Positions 1 through 9,669 of a stretch of DNA of 64,000 nt are shown here, in pieces (positions within the stretch are counted from its first letter, which is position 1; each line of letters begins with the position of its first letter). The notes beneath the pieces are model-generated. The model saw only the letters and a program-made list of their open reading frames with translations, searched no databases and was not told the origin of the DNA. The stretch comes from Comamonadaceae bacterium (lineage in GTDB: Bacteria; Pseudomonadota; Gammaproteobacteria; Burkholderiales; Burkholderiaceae_C). The DNA lies in the NCBI GenBank assembly GCA_027488215.1, contig JAIYCB010000048.1, positions 1 to 64,000 on the forward strand, in the 5' to 3' direction. The position numbers and the translations under genes are program-made.

Positions 1-1428
1 CACCCAGCGGCCATGGCCCAAGCTGGCCACCAGCGCGGCTTGGCGCGGGTCCACCGCCTGATACGCGGGCACCAGCGCCAGCAGCACATAGGGCAAGACC
101 ATGACCGCGTGCGCCAGGCTCAGGCCCAGCCATTGGCCCTCCAAGCGGGTGTGCAGCGCCAAGCTGTACAAGCCCACTACCCACAGCACCGAAGGCAAGA
201 CCAGCGGCAACAAGAACCAGGGTTGCAGGGCCTGCTGCCAACGGCGCGGGGCCAGCTCCAGCCAGACCACCGACCACAACAAACACACACTGGCCGAGGC
301 TACACCCAAGCCCAAGGTGGTCCACACCGTATGCGCGCTGCTAAACACTTGCTGCCAAGCATTGAGCGTCCACAGCTCGGGCCACACTTGGGGGAAAGGC
401 CACACGCCCGAAACGCTGCCCACGGTCAGGGCGAACCAGACGGCGGCGTAGGTGGTGAGGATCAGCGTCCAAACGACATTTGGCCGCAGGGGCAGCCTCT
501 TACAAAAATGCAGAAGCCATAGCGGGGTTCTTTGAGAGAGCGAGCCCGCACGATCAGACGCCTGACTTTGTTGGCGATTGCCCCTGCTCGCGAATGGGCG
601 CATGGCCGCGAACGCTTTCAACGCCACCACCATCAACACGCCCGCCACCAACACCGTGCCCGTCAGCCACCCCGCCGCCGCCACGCCTTGTGATTGCGTG
701 AGCAGGTCGGCGTCGCTCAGCCATTGCCAGGCCAGCACCGCCAAGGTGGGCGGTGTGGCGGGGCCGATGATGAGGGCCATGTCGACCACCGTGAGGCCAT
801 AGGCCAGCACGGCGAGCAGCGGCCAGCGCAGACGCGGGGCCAGTTGCGGCCAGATGATTTGCCCAAAGGCTTGTGCGGGGGTGCGGCCCAGGGTTTGGGC
901 CAGGGTGTATTCGGCTTGCCAGCGGCGGCGCAGGTCTTCGCGCTGCATTTGGGTGGCGGCCACCCACAGCAAAAACGGCACTTCTTTGAGCCACAGCGCC
1001 AGGATCAGCCCCAGGCCCCAAGGGTCTTGCGTGGTGAACCAGGGCGGCGGTGCGTCAAAGCCCGTGAGGCCCGGCGACAACAACCGCAGCGCCCAGCCGC
1101 TGGGCGAGAGCCACAGCACCAGCCCGATGGCCATGGCCGCGTGCGGTGTGGCCAGCAAGGCCGGCAGATGCGACAGCCAGCGCCCCAGTTGTTGGCGGAT
1201 GAAGCCGCTGGCCAGCACATGCGCCACCGTGATCCACGCCAACGCGGTCGAGGCCAAACCGGTCCACAGGGTCATGCCCCAAGCGCGCCCAGTTTGCGGA
1301 TCGGCCCACAGGGCTTGCCAGGCGGTGGCGTCGAGCATTTGCGCACCCACCGCCCACAGCGCCGCGCCGATGGGCACGGCTGCCAGCAGCACCAGCAGCA
1401 TAGGTCCAATCACCTTCACGTTCGGCAT
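1..1428 (-). CDS. ABC transporter permease, YnjC-like, two permease domains (3' end outside window)
   Basis: Inner-membrane permease of an ABC importer. On the minus strand an open frame runs without a stop from ATG 1428 to the window edge (476 codons). Many hydrophobic segments are visible. Both halves carry a binding-protein-dependent permease pattern: the first around residues 15-270 with an EAA-like loop (QTLGRTPAQAFGQIIWP), the second after a polar linker near residues 270-300. This double-permease layout and the neighbouring binding protein match the E. coli YnjBCD system, where YnjC is about 511 residues, so roughly 35 residues are missing. The start lies one base beyond the stop of the binding-protein gene, so the two are cotranscribed. 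Substrate unknown; thiamine-like compounds have been suggested for relatives. Confidence 0.85.
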   Translation of the reverse strand, partial: MPNVKVIGPMLLVLLAAVPIGAALWAVGAQMLDATAWQALWADPQTGRAWGMTLWTGLASTALAWITVAHVLASGFIRQQLGRWLSHLPALLATPHAAMAIGLVLWLSPSGWALRLLSPGLTGFDAPPPWFTTQDPWGLGLILALWLKEVPFLLWVAATQMQREDLRRRWQAEYTLAQTLGRTPAQAFGQIIWPQLAPRLRWPLLAVLAYGLTVVDMALIIGPATPPTLAVLAWQWLSDADLLTQSQGVAAAGWLTGTVLVAGVLMVVALKAFAAMRPFASRGNRQQSQASDRAGSLSQRTPLWLLHFCKRLPLRPNVVWTLILTTYAAVWFALTVGSVSGVWPFPQVWPELWTLNAWQQVFSSAHTVWTTLGLGVASASVCLLWSVVWLELAPRRWQQALQPWFLLPLVLPSVLWVVGLYSLALHTRLEGQWLGLSLAHAVMVLPYVLLALVPAYQAVDPRQAALVASLGHGRWV

Positions 1429-1429
1429 G

Positions 1430-2647
1430 TCACACGCCGTAACGGCGGGTCCATTCCTTTTCGAGGGCATCGACCCACGAGGCATGCGGCTCGGGCAGCG
1501 CAGGTGCGCTTTGAGCCAGTTGCCCGGGGCGCACGGACGATGCAAAGCGTGCGCGGTCAGCGGCGGGCAGGCGGGCTACGTCGAGCACGGTGGGGTCGCC
1601 CCACACATCGATGTCGGCCTTGCGCGCTTGCGCGGCGGGCGACAGCAAAAAGTTGGCCACGACTTGTGCGCCCGCTTTGCTGGGCGCGTTGTAGGGGATG
1701 GCCACGAAGTGCGTGTTGCCAATCGTGCCCTTGGCAAATTGCCAGCTTTGCACCGTGGTGGGCAGGCGCTTGGCGGCGATCTCGTTGGCCGCTTCGTTGG
1801 GGTTGAAAGTGAGGGCCAGCAGCAGTTCACCATCGGCCATCATCTGGCGCTGCGCGGCCGAGTTTTGCGGGAACTGCTTGCCACCGCGCCACAGTTGCGG
1901 GTGCAGCGCATCCAGAAAGCGCCACAGCGGCGCGGCTTGCGCTTCCAACGCGGCGAAGGTCACGGGCTGGGCCAGTGCTTTCACATCGGGGGCGTGCTCG
2001 ATCAAGGCCTGCTTGACGAAAGTGGTGCCATGAAACTCTGGCGGGCGCGGGTAAGTGATGCGCCCAGGCTGGCTGCGGGCCAGCGCCAGCAGCTCATTCA
2101 TGCTTTGCGGTGGCTTGGGCACTCGTTTCGCGTCCGCAAAAAACGTGAGCTGCGCCATGCCCCAGGGCGATTCCAGCCCGTCGGTGGGCACCGAAAAATC
2201 CACCAGCGTGGTGGGCTTGCCTGCTGTGTCCACCCACTGGAAGTTGGGCAGGGTTTGGGCAAAAGGTGCAGACAACAAAGCATCGCGTTTCATGGCGGCA
2301 AAGTTTTCACCGTTGATCCAGATCAAGTCCACCGTGCCTTCGGTGTCTTTGCGCCCGGCTTGCTTTTCGGCGCGTACACGCTTGACCACATCGGCCGCGT
2401 CGCTGATCTTGACGTGCTGCAGCTTCACGCCAAAGTCGCGCTGCAACTCGCCCGCCACCCATTGCAAATAAGCGTTGATGCGCTCGCTGCCCGCCCAGGC
2501 GTTGAAGTACACGGTTTGGCCGAGTGCGGCGCGCAGCGTTTCGGGCCACGGTGTCGCGGCCTGAATGGGGCACACCGCCGCAGTGGCCAACAAGCCCAAA
2601 ACGTGGCGGCGTGTGATGAAAAGCGAATGTGTCATGTGGATGTCCAT
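1430..2647 (-). CDS. ABC transporter substrate-binding protein, YnjB family
   Basis: Periplasmic receptor for the downstream permease. The 405-residue protein begins with a short basic stretch (TRRHVLGLLATAAVC) that resembles a Tat or Sec signal, followed by an extracellular solute-binding fold typical of the YnjB family (WAGSERINAYLQW near the N-terminus, DLIWINGENFAAMK in the middle). I chose ATG 2647 because an AAGGTGAGG ribosome site sits a few bases upstream; a GTG twelve bases earlier falls inside that site. ATG 2635 is another possibility. Its stop is separated from the permease start by one base. The ligand cannot be told from sequence. Confidence 0.85.
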   Translation of the reverse strand: MDIHMTHSLFITRRHVLGLLATAAVCPIQAATPWPETLRAALGQTVYFNAWAGSERINAYLQWVAGELQRDFGVKLQHVKISDAADVVKRVRAEKQAGRKDTEGTVDLIWINGENFAAMKRDALLSAPFAQTLPNFQWVDTAGKPTTLVDFSVPTDGLESPWGMAQLTFFADAKRVPKPPQSMNELLALARSQPGRITYPRPPEFHGTTFVKQALIEHAPDVKALAQPVTFAALEAQAAPLWRFLDALHPQLWRGGKQFPQNSAAQRQMMADGELLLALTFNPNEAANEIAAKRLPTTVQSWQFAKGTIGNTHFVAIPYNAPSKAGAQVVANFLLSPAAQARKADIDVWGDPTVLDVARLPAADRARFASSVRPGQLAQSAPALPEPHASWVDALEKEWTRRYGV

Positions 2648-2674
2648 ATGAAGCCTCACCTTAGACAGCCATGC

Positions 2675-3745
2675 TCAGATTTTGTCGGCCAAGGGTAAAT
2701 TGAGCAACAGGTTTTGCGGCTTGAGCTTGAGCAAGCCCTGCTCGTTCAGGGCCAAGCCCAAATAAACCGGCTTCCCCTGTACGTCGGTGCGCATGTCTTG
2801 CGGATTGTCAAAGCGCAACTTGAACAGGCTGATGAGTTGCTGCTGGCGTTGGGCTGACAGCTCGGTGCCTTGGTACAAATCATTGAGCAAGGCCGTTGCC
2901 GTTGCGTCCAGACCCACATGCCAGCGCCAGACCGGGTCGTCGACTTTTTGCACCGGCTCGATCTGCACCGCCACGCCCAAAAAGTGTTGCACCCAGCGGG
3001 CAAGCACCACCGACAAGGCTCTGAGGCCTGAGCGGGCGTTGACCATTTTGAGGATCAGCCCGTGCGGCAACTCGTTCTGGATTTCGTGCGTCATGTCGAG
3101 CAAGAAGGCGTAGCGCCCCAGGCCTTCGCGCTGCGAAAGGTAACGGTCTTCGTTGTCCTTGTGCAGCACTTTCACATCGACCGCCTTGAGCGGCGCGCCG
3201 CCCTCCATCAACAAGCGACCCATCTCGCCCAAACCACCTGTGGCTTGCAAGTTGTCGAGTGTGTCGCTGTCGCCCGACAGCACGCGGCCATCGCGCACGG
3301 TGATCCGTTGGCGTCTGAACAGCAGCTCGGCGGCACGCCAGACCCAAGCGTCATCCTCGCCGGTCAATACATTGCACACGATGGCCTGCACCACCAGGTC
3401 GATGAACAAGGGCGGCAGCTGGATGTTGCCGCTCTGGAGCCAACCCATGTAGGCCGCCTCCAAAGAACCCGCGCTTTCCACTTCATCGCGAAAACGCAGA
3501 AACAGTTTGTAGTTTTCACGGACGTCGTCGTCCTTGAAATGTTTGTAGTCTGCAGGGGTGATCTGCATGTTAGGCGACTCGGTCAGGGCGGCATGCAAAC
3601 GCATTTCGGCCTTGCACGACTCGGGCACCAGTGCCATTTCGGGGCGCTGCAGCCACAAGCGCCAGTAATCTGGACTGGGCACCAGCCAACCGCGCTCGTT
3701 GCGCGTCAAGTGTTGGTGGCCACAAGCCGTCCAGAAGGTGTACAT
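2675..3745 (-). CDS. DUF6352 family protein
   Basis: Conserved protein of unknown function, 356 residues, recognised from memory as the DUF6352 family of Burkholderiales. No signal peptide or membrane segment is visible. The N-terminus (MYTFWTACGHQHL, then GWLVPSPDYWRLWL) is characteristic, and the rest is soluble with mixed helices. It starts five bases after the metH stop, so it is probably cotranscribed with metH and would share the SAH riboswitch control of that transcript. A link to methionine or cobalamin metabolism is only suggested by position. Confidence 0.75.
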   Translation of the reverse strand: MYTFWTACGHQHLTRNERGWLVPSPDYWRLWLQRPEMALVPESCKAEMRLHAALTESPNMQITPADYKHFKDDDVRENYKLFLRFRDEVESAGSLEAAYMGWLQSGNIQLPPLFIDLVVQAIVCNVLTGEDDAWVWRAAELLFRRQRITVRDGRVLSGDSDTLDNLQATGGLGEMGRLLMEGGAPLKAVDVKVLHKDNEDRYLSQREGLGRYAFLLDMTHEIQNELPHGLILKMVNARSGLRALSVVLARWVQHFLGVAVQIEPVQKVDDPVWRWHVGLDATATALLNDLYQGTELSAQRQQQLISLFKLRFDNPQDMRTDVQGKPVYLGLALNEQGLLKLKPQNLLLNLPLADKI

Positions 3746-3750
3746 GGTCT

Positions 3751-6501
3751 TTACAGGTTAGGGGCCAACAGGCGCTGTAGGTCATTGACTTGCACGCCAC
3801 TGCGCTGCGCCAAGTCTTGAACCTGGTCGTCGCCCACTTTGCCAACGTTGAAGTACTGCGCCTCAGGGTGGGCGATGTAAAAACCGCTCACGCTGGCAGC
3901 AGGCGTCATGGCCAGGCTTTCGGTCAGGCCCATGCCGATGTCTTCGCACTGCAACAAGTCAAACATGGCTTGTTTGGCGCTGTGGTCGGGGCAGGCGGGG
4001 TAGCCGGGCGCGGGGCGGATGCCCTGGTATTTTTCTGCGATCAGGTCTTCGCTTGTCAGCGCTTCGCCAGCGGCATAGCCCCACAGGTCGGTGCGCACCT
4101 TTTTGTGCAAGCACTCTGCCAAAGCTTCGGCCAGGCGGTCGGCCAGTGACTTGAGCATGATGGCGCTGTAGTCGTCGTGCGCGGCTTCAAAAGCGGCGGC
4201 ACGTTTGTCGGCGCCAATGCCTGCGGTCACGGCGAAAAGGCCCACATGGTCTGGGGCGGTGCCTTGCGGTGCGACGAAGTCGGCCAAGCATCGGCTGGGG
4301 CGCATCACACCATCGATCATGTGTTTTTCGGTTTGCTGACGCAGGCCGCGCCAGGTCATGGCGACTTGCTGGCGAGACTCGTTGGCATAGAGCGCGATGT
4401 CGTCATCGCTCACGCTGTTGGCGGGGTACAGGCCCAGCACCGCATTGGCCGTGACCCAGCGGCCATCGATGATTTTTTGCAACATGGCCTGGCCATCGGC
4501 ATACACTTTGCGCGCCTGCTCGCCCACCACTTCGTCGTCGAGGATGGCGGGGAAAGTACCGGCCAAATCCCAGGTCTGGAAGAACGGGCCCCAGTCGATG
4601 TATTGCGCGATCTCGGCCAGGTCGTAGTTCTTGAACACGCGGCGACCAATGAACTTGGGCGCGGCGGGCACGCCCTTTGACCAATCGATCGGCGTCTTGT
4701 TGGCGCGGGCCTGCGCCAGCGTCCACATCGGCGTTTGCTTTTTGCCCGCGTGCTGCTCGCGCACCTTGGCGTAGTCGGCGTTCAGCTCGGTGATGTAACT
4801 GGCGGCTTGCTCGGACAGCAAGCCCTGCGCCACGCTCACGCTGCGCGAGGCATCGGGCACATAAACCACCGGGCCGCTGTAGTTCGGCGCGATCTTCACA
4901 GCGGTGTGAACGCGGCTGCAGGTCGCGCCACCAATCAACAATGGCATCTGGCGCTCGCGGAAGTACGGGTCTTTTTCCATCTCGGCGGCCACGTACTGCA
5001 TTTCTTCGAGGCTGGGCGTGATCAGGCCCGACAGGCCAATGATGTCGGCGTTTTCTTCTTTGGCCTTGGCCAGAATTTCGTGGCAGGGCACCATCACGCC
5101 CATGTTCACCACTTCGAAGTTGTTGCACTGAAGAACCACGGTGACGATGTTTTTGCCGATGTCGTGCACATCGCCCTTGACAGTGGCGATCACGATCTTG
5201 CCCTTGGCTTTGACGTCCTGGCCGGCGGCTTCTTGGGCGAGTTTTTCAGCCTCGATATAAGGCAGCAAATGCGCCACGGCCTGCTTCATCACGCGGGCAC
5301 TCTTGACCACCTGCGGCAAGAACATCTTGCCCTGGCCGAACAGGTCACCGACCACGTTCATGCCATCCATCAGCGGGCCTTCGATCACATGCAGCGGGCG
5401 CCCGCCCTTGGCCAGGATCTCACGGTACGCCTCTTCGGTGTCGTCGTTGATGAAGTCGGTGATGCCGTGCACCAGCGAATGACTCAAACGCTGCGCCACG
5501 CCCACAGGGGCATCAGGCGTACCGCGCCAAGCCAGTTTGGCGCTCTCGTCTTTGGCCGCGCCTTTGGCGCTGTCGGCCACTTCGATCAAACGCTCGCCCG
5601 CATCGGGGCGGCGGTTGAGCACCACGTCTTCCACCCGCTCGCGCAGTGTGGGCTCCAGATCGTCGTACACACCGACCATGCCCGCGTTGACGATGCCCAT
5701 GTCCATGCCCGCTTGGATGGCGTGGTACAAGAACACAGTATGGATGGCTTCGCGCACCGGGTCGTTGCCCCGGAATGAAAAACTCACGTTGGACACGCCG
5801 CCACTGACCTTGGCGCCGGGCAGGTTGGCCTTGATCCAGCGCGTGGCTTCGATGAAGTCCACGGCGTAGTTGTTGTGTTCTTCAATGCCGGTGGCGATGG
5901 CAAAAATGTTGGGGTCAAAGATGATGTCTTCCGGCGGGAAGTCCACTTCATGGACCAGCACGCGGTATGCACGCTCGCAAATCTCGACCTTGCGTGCGAA
6001 GGTGTCTGCTTGGCCTTTTTCATCGAACGCCATCACCACGGCGGCTGCGCCATAGCGCTTGACCAGTTTGGCCTGGCGCTTGAACTCTTGCACGCCCTCT
6101 TTCATGCTGATCGAGTTGACGATGCCCTTGCCTTGAATGCAGCGCAGACCCGCTTCGATCACCGACCATTTGGACGAGTCCACCATCACCGGCACACGGG
6201 CGATGTCGGGCTCACCGGCCATCAGGTTCAAAAACCGCACCATGGCCGCTTGGCTGTCGAGCATGGCTTCGTCCATGTTCACGTCGATCACCTGCGCGCC
6301 GTTTTCGACCTGCTGACGTGCCACGGCCAGAGCCTCTTCGTACTGGCCATTCAGGATCATGCGGGCAAAGGCCTTGGAGCCGGTCACGTTGGTGCGCTCG
6401 CCCACGTTGACGAACAGCGACCCGGTGCCGATGGAGACAGGCTCCAGACCAGACAACTTCATGGGGGGGACAGACACGATGGAAGACGCGACAACAGACA
6501 C
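3751..6501 (-). CDS. metH: Cobalamin-dependent methionine synthase, C-terminal three-domain protein
   Basis: Transfers a methyl group from methyltetrahydrofolate through cobalamin to homocysteine. In order the protein has a pterin-binding domain ([17 protein letters not shown] near its start), the helical cap and cobalamin-binding domain with the DVHDIGKN motif carrying the axial histidine, and the AdoMet reactivation domain with [12 protein letters not shown] near the C-terminus. It has about 916 residues against about 1227 in E. coli because the N-terminal homocysteine/zinc domain is absent. In Burkholderiales that domain is usually a separate gene, which is not in this window. The start is my choice: GTG 6501 has AGGTGAG just upstream, while the longer ATG 6546 lies inside the riboswitch aptamer. 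ATG 6462 is a third option with no good ribosome site. Confidence 0.93.
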   Translation of the reverse strand: MSVVASSIVSVPPMKLSGLEPVSIGTGSLFVNVGERTNVTGSKAFARMILNGQYEEALAVARQQVENGAQVIDVNMDEAMLDSQAAMVRFLNLMAGEPDIARVPVMVDSSKWSVIEAGLRCIQGKGIVNSISMKEGVQEFKRQAKLVKRYGAAAVVMAFDEKGQADTFARKVEICERAYRVLVHEVDFPPEDIIFDPNIFAIATGIEEHNNYAVDFIEATRWIKANLPGAKVSGGVSNVSFSFRGNDPVREAIHTVFLYHAIQAGMDMGIVNAGMVGVYDDLEPTLRERVEDVVLNRRPDAGERLIEVADSAKGAAKDESAKLAWRGTPDAPVGVAQRLSHSLVHGITDFINDDTEEAYREILAKGGRPLHVIEGPLMDGMNVVGDLFGQGKMFLPQVVKSARVMKQAVAHLLPYIEAEKLAQEAAGQDVKAKGKIVIATVKGDVHDIGKNIVTVVLQCNNFEVVNMGVMVPCHEILAKAKEENADIIGLSGLITPSLEEMQYVAAEMEKDPYFRERQMPLLIGGATCSRVHTAVKIAPNYSGPVVYVPDASRSVSVAQGLLSEQAASYITELNADYAKVREQHAGKKQTPMWTLAQARANKTPIDWSKGVPAAPKFIGRRVFKNYDLAEIAQYIDWGPFFQTWDLAGTFPAILDDEVVGEQARKVYADGQAMLQKIIDGRWVTANAVLGLYPANSVSDDDIALYANESRQQVAMTWRGLRQQTEKHMIDGVMRPSRCLADFVAPQGTAPDHVGLFAVTAGIGADKRAAAFEAAHDDYSAIMLKSLADRLAEALAECLHKKVRTDLWGYAAGEALTSEDLIAEKYQGIRPAPGYPACPDHSAKQAMFDLLQCEDIGMGLTESLAMTPAASVSGFYIAHPEAQYFNVGKVGDDQVQDLAQRSGVQVNDLQRLLAPNL

Positions 6502-6504
6502 AGG

Positions 6505-6527
6505 CTCACCTTGGGGTATCAGGTGAG
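6505..6527 (-). promoter_or_regulatory. metH expression platform: hairpin masking the ribosome site
   Basis: CTCACCT (6527-6521) is perfectly complementary to AGGTGAG (6511-6505), with a nine-base loop. AGGTGAG is the Shine-Dalgarno sequence for GTG 6501. The first three bases of the masking strand also belong to the pseudoknot strand of the aptamer, so aptamer folding and ribosome-site masking compete. This is inferred from pairing only. Confidence 0.65.
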
Positions 6528-6616
6528 CGTCGTTGTGCAAAATCATTCAGACATTGAACGGCCCCAAGCCTGACCCGCTGCGCCTGAAAGGCGGCGGGCT
6601 GCAACGCTCCTTGGGG
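6525..6616 (-). promoter_or_regulatory. SAH riboswitch aptamer in the metH leader
   Basis: Read on the minus strand, the leader has CCCCAAGGAGCGTTGCAG, a long hairpin (CCCGC...GCGGG with inner CGCC/GGCG), then TCAGGCTTGGGG. CCCCAAG (6616-6610) pairs with CTTGGGG (6568-6562) as the closing stem. After this come CGTT...AACG and CGCTC (6529-6525), the latter complementary to GAGCG (6609-6605) as a pseudoknot. Order and conserved blocks match the Ralstonia SAH riboswitch as I remember it, with about 20 extra bases in the last loop. This class senses S-adenosylhomocysteine and sits before metH or ahcY. Confidence 0.88.
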
Positions 6617-6750
6617 AAGCCTTTGATTTTAACCGGGCCCGTTCACTCTTCGGTCAAGCTTGGCTTGTAAATCCAATCCACTCAATCCGTACCTGCGCAT
6701 GTCTAGCAACATGACGGCCGGCAATATGTCCATCGATTTGTGGGGTTTGT

Positions 6751-8217
6751 TCAAAGTTGCCGTTGGTAAGCCCAAGCCAGATAGGCTTGCGGGTAAACCC
6801 TTTGAAAATGCTGTTTATGCAGCTCGTACAGTCCGTCTTCTCCCACCAACCGAGCACTGTCGAGCAACTTTTCGATCACACGCGGCTCGGGCGAAATGCG
6901 CATGGCCAGCAAACTGGCTTCCAGCATGGCGCGTGCATTGCCTTCATTCACCGGCGTGGTGGTGACCTGGGCAAACAGGGCCGTTCCACGAAAAAACCAG
7001 GCACGTTGCGCAATTTGCAGAGCTTGGTCTCGCCAGACGTTAAAGCGCTGCGCTGCTGGCAGGTATACCTGTCGGACTTGTGCATAGTCATAGGCAATAA
7101 AAGCCAAAATGCCCAGCAAAACCAGAGCCAGTCCGGTCGCACGAGCTCTGTCTTGCAAGGCTTGCCAGACTCGCCCCCCCATGAGCCATAGACAAAGCAG
7201 CAAGGCCACCTGAAATGGACCGTACCACAGCGGGTACTCCAGCAAACTGTGAAAAGCCAGGACACCGAGCACCCCCCAGGCAAGCTGTTGCCCTGCACTT
7301 TTGTGGTGCCACGGCCTGGCGCGAAATACCCACACCATCATGCCCAGCACGCCTACCAATGCCGCTGGCACTCCCCACACAAACGCGATGTGCAAAGGCA
7401 GGTTATGGGCGTTGCCCAACATGTCGCAAAAGCGTTCCGATGGATATTCGGTGGTGTAGTGGGCGTAGCGCAGCTGGTCCCAGCCCCAGCCGCTGAGCGG
7501 TTGCTGCTCCACCAAATGCAGCACATTGGACCAGAGCACCTGACGACTGCCACATCCACCCAAAGCGCTCATGCGCTGCATGGCATTGTCCGTGGCCAGC
7601 CCACTCAGTTGATGCAAAAGCCCAGGCAAAAGCCAAGAGGCCAGGGCGTACACGCCGAGCATGAACGCTGAAATCCACAAAGCCTCACGCCCTTTGGGCG
7701 ATGCGCGATGCAGCACCATCCATAGGCCAATGAATAAAACTTGGAGCAAACCTGTTCGCGAAGCTGTGGCAGCCATGCCGATGGCCAAGAGGGCCAACAT
7801 CCAAAGACTGTGAACAAGGGAAAGGCCCAGTGCTCTCCAGACCATCACTGCCAAAATCCCCATGGCCAGCAAACTCGCCAGCTGGTTGCGCTGGCGCAAG
7901 TTTCCCATGGCGTCACCCCAATAAGCGGGCACATGCACGGCCGGTGACAAAAGCTCGGCTTGACCAAAAAATTGCACCAAGCCCATGGCACTGCTGAGCA
8001 AAGCAGCAAGGGCCCAACTTTGAACAATGACCGTCAATGTGAGGCGCTGCCACGTCAATAGCGCCAGCGCCAAGCAAACCCAACTGGACAACCATGGCCA
8101 CACGTTGGGCAAAGGTGTGCTGGAAAAAGGCTGTACCCAGGGCCATGCCAACAGCAACACCAGCCAAGCTTGGTGAATGCGGTCAGTGCCTTGCGCTGTT
8201 GCCCGAAGCTCTTGCAT
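6751..8217 (-). CDS. O-antigen ligase / pilin O-oligosaccharyltransferase, PglL-like
   Basis: Polytopic inner-membrane protein of 488 residues with roughly ten to twelve hydrophobic segments, likely moving a lipid-linked glycan onto a protein in the periplasm. Family landmarks are GNLRQRNQLASLL near residue 110, GNAHNLPLHIAFVWG in the large periplasmic loop, and LEYPLWYGPF in the C-terminal half, as in PglL/PilO-type ligases of the Wzy_C superfamily. The last 80 residues are soluble. It lies 62 bases downstream of a type IV pilin gene on the same strand, which makes the pilin the obvious acceptor. A Wzy-type polymerase role cannot be excluded, but the context favours pilin glycosylation. Confidence 0.82.
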   Translation of the reverse strand: MQELRATAQGTDRIHQAWLVLLLAWPWVQPFSSTPLPNVWPWLSSWVCLALALLTWQRLTLTVIVQSWALAALLSSAMGLVQFFGQAELLSPAVHVPAYWGDAMGNLRQRNQLASLLAMGILAVMVWRALGLSLVHSLWMLALLAIGMAATASRTGLLQVLFIGLWMVLHRASPKGREALWISAFMLGVYALASWLLPGLLHQLSGLATDNAMQRMSALGGCGSRQVLWSNVLHLVEQQPLSGWGWDQLRYAHYTTEYPSERFCDMLGNAHNLPLHIAFVWGVPAALVGVLGMMVWVFRARPWHHKSAGQQLAWGVLGVLAFHSLLEYPLWYGPFQVALLLCLWLMGGRVWQALQDRARATGLALVLLGILAFIAYDYAQVRQVYLPAAQRFNVWRDQALQIAQRAWFFRGTALFAQVTTTPVNEGNARAMLEASLLAMRISPEPRVIEKLLDSARLVGEDGLYELHKQHFQRVYPQAYLAWAYQRQL

Positions 8218-8279
8218 GTGGGCTCAGTCCACAAATAACCGCCCAATATGGGCCAGGCGTTTGTATGTGGTCAAGAAAA

Positions 8280-8762
8280 TCAGGATGCCTTGCACGAAGC
8301 GGGCAGGTACTTGAGTGGCAAGCCATTGGTGGCTGCAGGGCCACAGCGCCAACTGGCGATCGGCTTGCCGCCATCGGTGGTCCCGTTAACGACGGTGCTA
8401 CCGGTCTGAATGGGCGTCAAGCTGATGCTGTTGGCCGAGGCGCTGGTGTTGCCGCGCAGAGCCTCATGGTTACCGACCACAGTGATCACACCATTGGCAT
8501 CGGCGCTGATGCTGGAGACATATTTGCTGGACTGGTTTTCGCAAACTTGGGGCAATGTGGCTGAAACATCGCCTTGGGAAGCGGAGGTGATCGCCTCGTT
8601 GACTGCGGTTTTGCACCCGCTTGCGGCCAGCAGCATCTCAGAAACCCGAGCCCGGATGCTGTAATCCTGGTAAGCCGGAAGCGCCAAAGCGCCCAGTATG
8701 CCAATGATCGCAATGACGATCATCAGCTCGATCAACGTCAACCCTTGTTGCCTTTTTTGCAT
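8280..8762 (-). CDS. Type IV pilin, PilA-like major pilin
   Basis: 160-residue prepilin with a short basic leader (MQKRQQG) cut before the conserved hydrophobic helix [20 protein letters not shown], with Glu at mature position 5. Two more cysteines near the C-terminus (SWRCGP and LPASCKAS) can form the disulfide loop typical of type IVa pilins. The start ATG 8762 has GGGAGAA about nine bases upstream; a longer frame to 8810 would add an unlikely leader. The protein ends Cys-Lys-Ala-Ser, placing a serine just outside the disulfide loop. The glycosyl ligase gene follows. Confidence 0.92.
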   Translation of the reverse strand: MQKRQQGLTLIELMIVIAIIGILGALALPAYQDYSIRARVSEMLLAASGCKTAVNEAITSASQGDVSATLPQVCENQSSKYVSSISADANGVITVVGNHEALRGNTSASANSISLTPIQTGSTVVNGTTDGGKPIASWRCGPAATNGLPLKYLPASCKAS

Positions 8763-8877
8763 GGCATGTTCTCCCTGGTAAGTGGGTGACGATGGTAATC
8801 CATAAGCCACCCAAACTCCAGTGCTGGAAGAGGCCAGCAGCCCTGCATCAAAAGGCAGGTCAGTCGCAATTAATTTT

Positions 8878-9588
8878 TCAAGCCGCGTCTTGCGAAATCA
8901 CCCGTCGAGACATGATGATTTTTCCCAAAACCAGCACCAGCAAGGCACCAGCCAAGCCCATTGCATAACCCCACACCTTGTCTTGCGGCAGGTAAGGCAC
9001 CAGGCCCGGATCGGTTTGCATCATGGTGCCCGCGATCCAGCCCAGCAGCATGCCGCCAGCAGTGATGATCATAGGGAAACGGTCCATGAGCTTGAGTACC
9101 AGTTGACTGCCCCAAACGATGATCGGGATGCTGACCAGCAGACCAAAAATAACCAGAGGCATTTGGTGATCAGGGTTGCCTGAGGTCTGGGCAGCGCCCG
9201 CGATGGCAATCACGTTGTCCACGCTCATGACCAGGTCAGCAATGATGACGGTCTTGACAGCCCCCCAAAGCTTGTCGCTGCCTTGGATGTTGCTGTGGTC
9301 GTCATCTTCATCCGGAGTGAGCAATTTCACCCCGATCCAAATCAGCAACAGCGCACCCACAAACTTGAGGAACGGAATGGCCAGCAGCGTGAGCGCAAAA
9401 AAGATCAAGATCACTCGCAATATGATGGCACCGGCGGTGCCCCACATGATGCCTTTGGTCCTTTGGTGATCGGGCAATTGCCTGCAAGCCAAAGCGATCA
9501 CAACGGCGTTATCACCGCCGAGCAGGATGTCGATCATGATGATCTGGGCCACAGCAACCCAGAACGTAGCGGTCATAAATTCTTCCAC
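8878..9588 (-). CDS. TerC family membrane protein, YjbE-like
   Basis: 236-residue inner-membrane protein of the TerC superfamily, thought to export or handle metal ions such as manganese. It shows about seven hydrophobic segments and two conserved acidic membrane motifs, [14 protein letters not shown] near residue 20 and [15 protein letters not shown] near residue 115, plus an acidic loop DEDDDHSN between them. GTG 9588 is the likely start because AAAGGA lies about six bases upstream; ATG 9576 in frame is the alternative. It follows sucD on the same strand but is separated by a strong terminator. Confidence 0.88.
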   Translation of the reverse strand: MEEFMTATFWVAVAQIIMIDILLGGDNAVVIALACRQLPDHQRTKGIMWGTAGAIILRVILIFFALTLLAIPFLKFVGALLLIWIGVKLLTPDEDDDHSNIQGSDKLWGAVKTVIIADLVMSVDNVIAIAGAAQTSGNPDHQMPLVIFGLLVSIPIIVWGSQLVLKLMDRFPMIITAGGMLLGWIAGTMMQTDPGLVPYLPQDKVWGYAMGLAGALLVLVLGKIIMSRRVISQDAA

Positions 9589-9633
9589 GGTGATCCTTTA
9601 ACCCGTCAAGGCGGGCGCTCCTATTCGATTGAC

Positions 9634-9669
9634 AAAAAGAAAACCGGATTTTCCTTCAGAAAATCCGGT
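9634..9669 (-). terminator. Rho-independent terminator after sucD
   Basis: An 11-bp perfect stem, ACCGGATTTTC / GAAAATCCGGT with a five-base loop, is followed on the minus strand by TTTCTTTTT. It lies about 60 bases past the sucD stop and upstream of the terC-family gene. Confidence 0.9.

Noticed and set aside
1..1400. Plus-strand open frames at 13-522 and 694-1806
   Set aside because: They lie opposite a coherent membrane permease frame on the minus strand and have no family resemblance; high-GC shadow frames.
4735..5778. 347-residue plus-strand frame
   Set aside because: Antisense to the cobalamin domain of metH; no protein family features.
6505..6616. Cobalamin riboswitch before metH
   Set aside because: No B12-box sequence; the conserved blocks match the SAH class instead.
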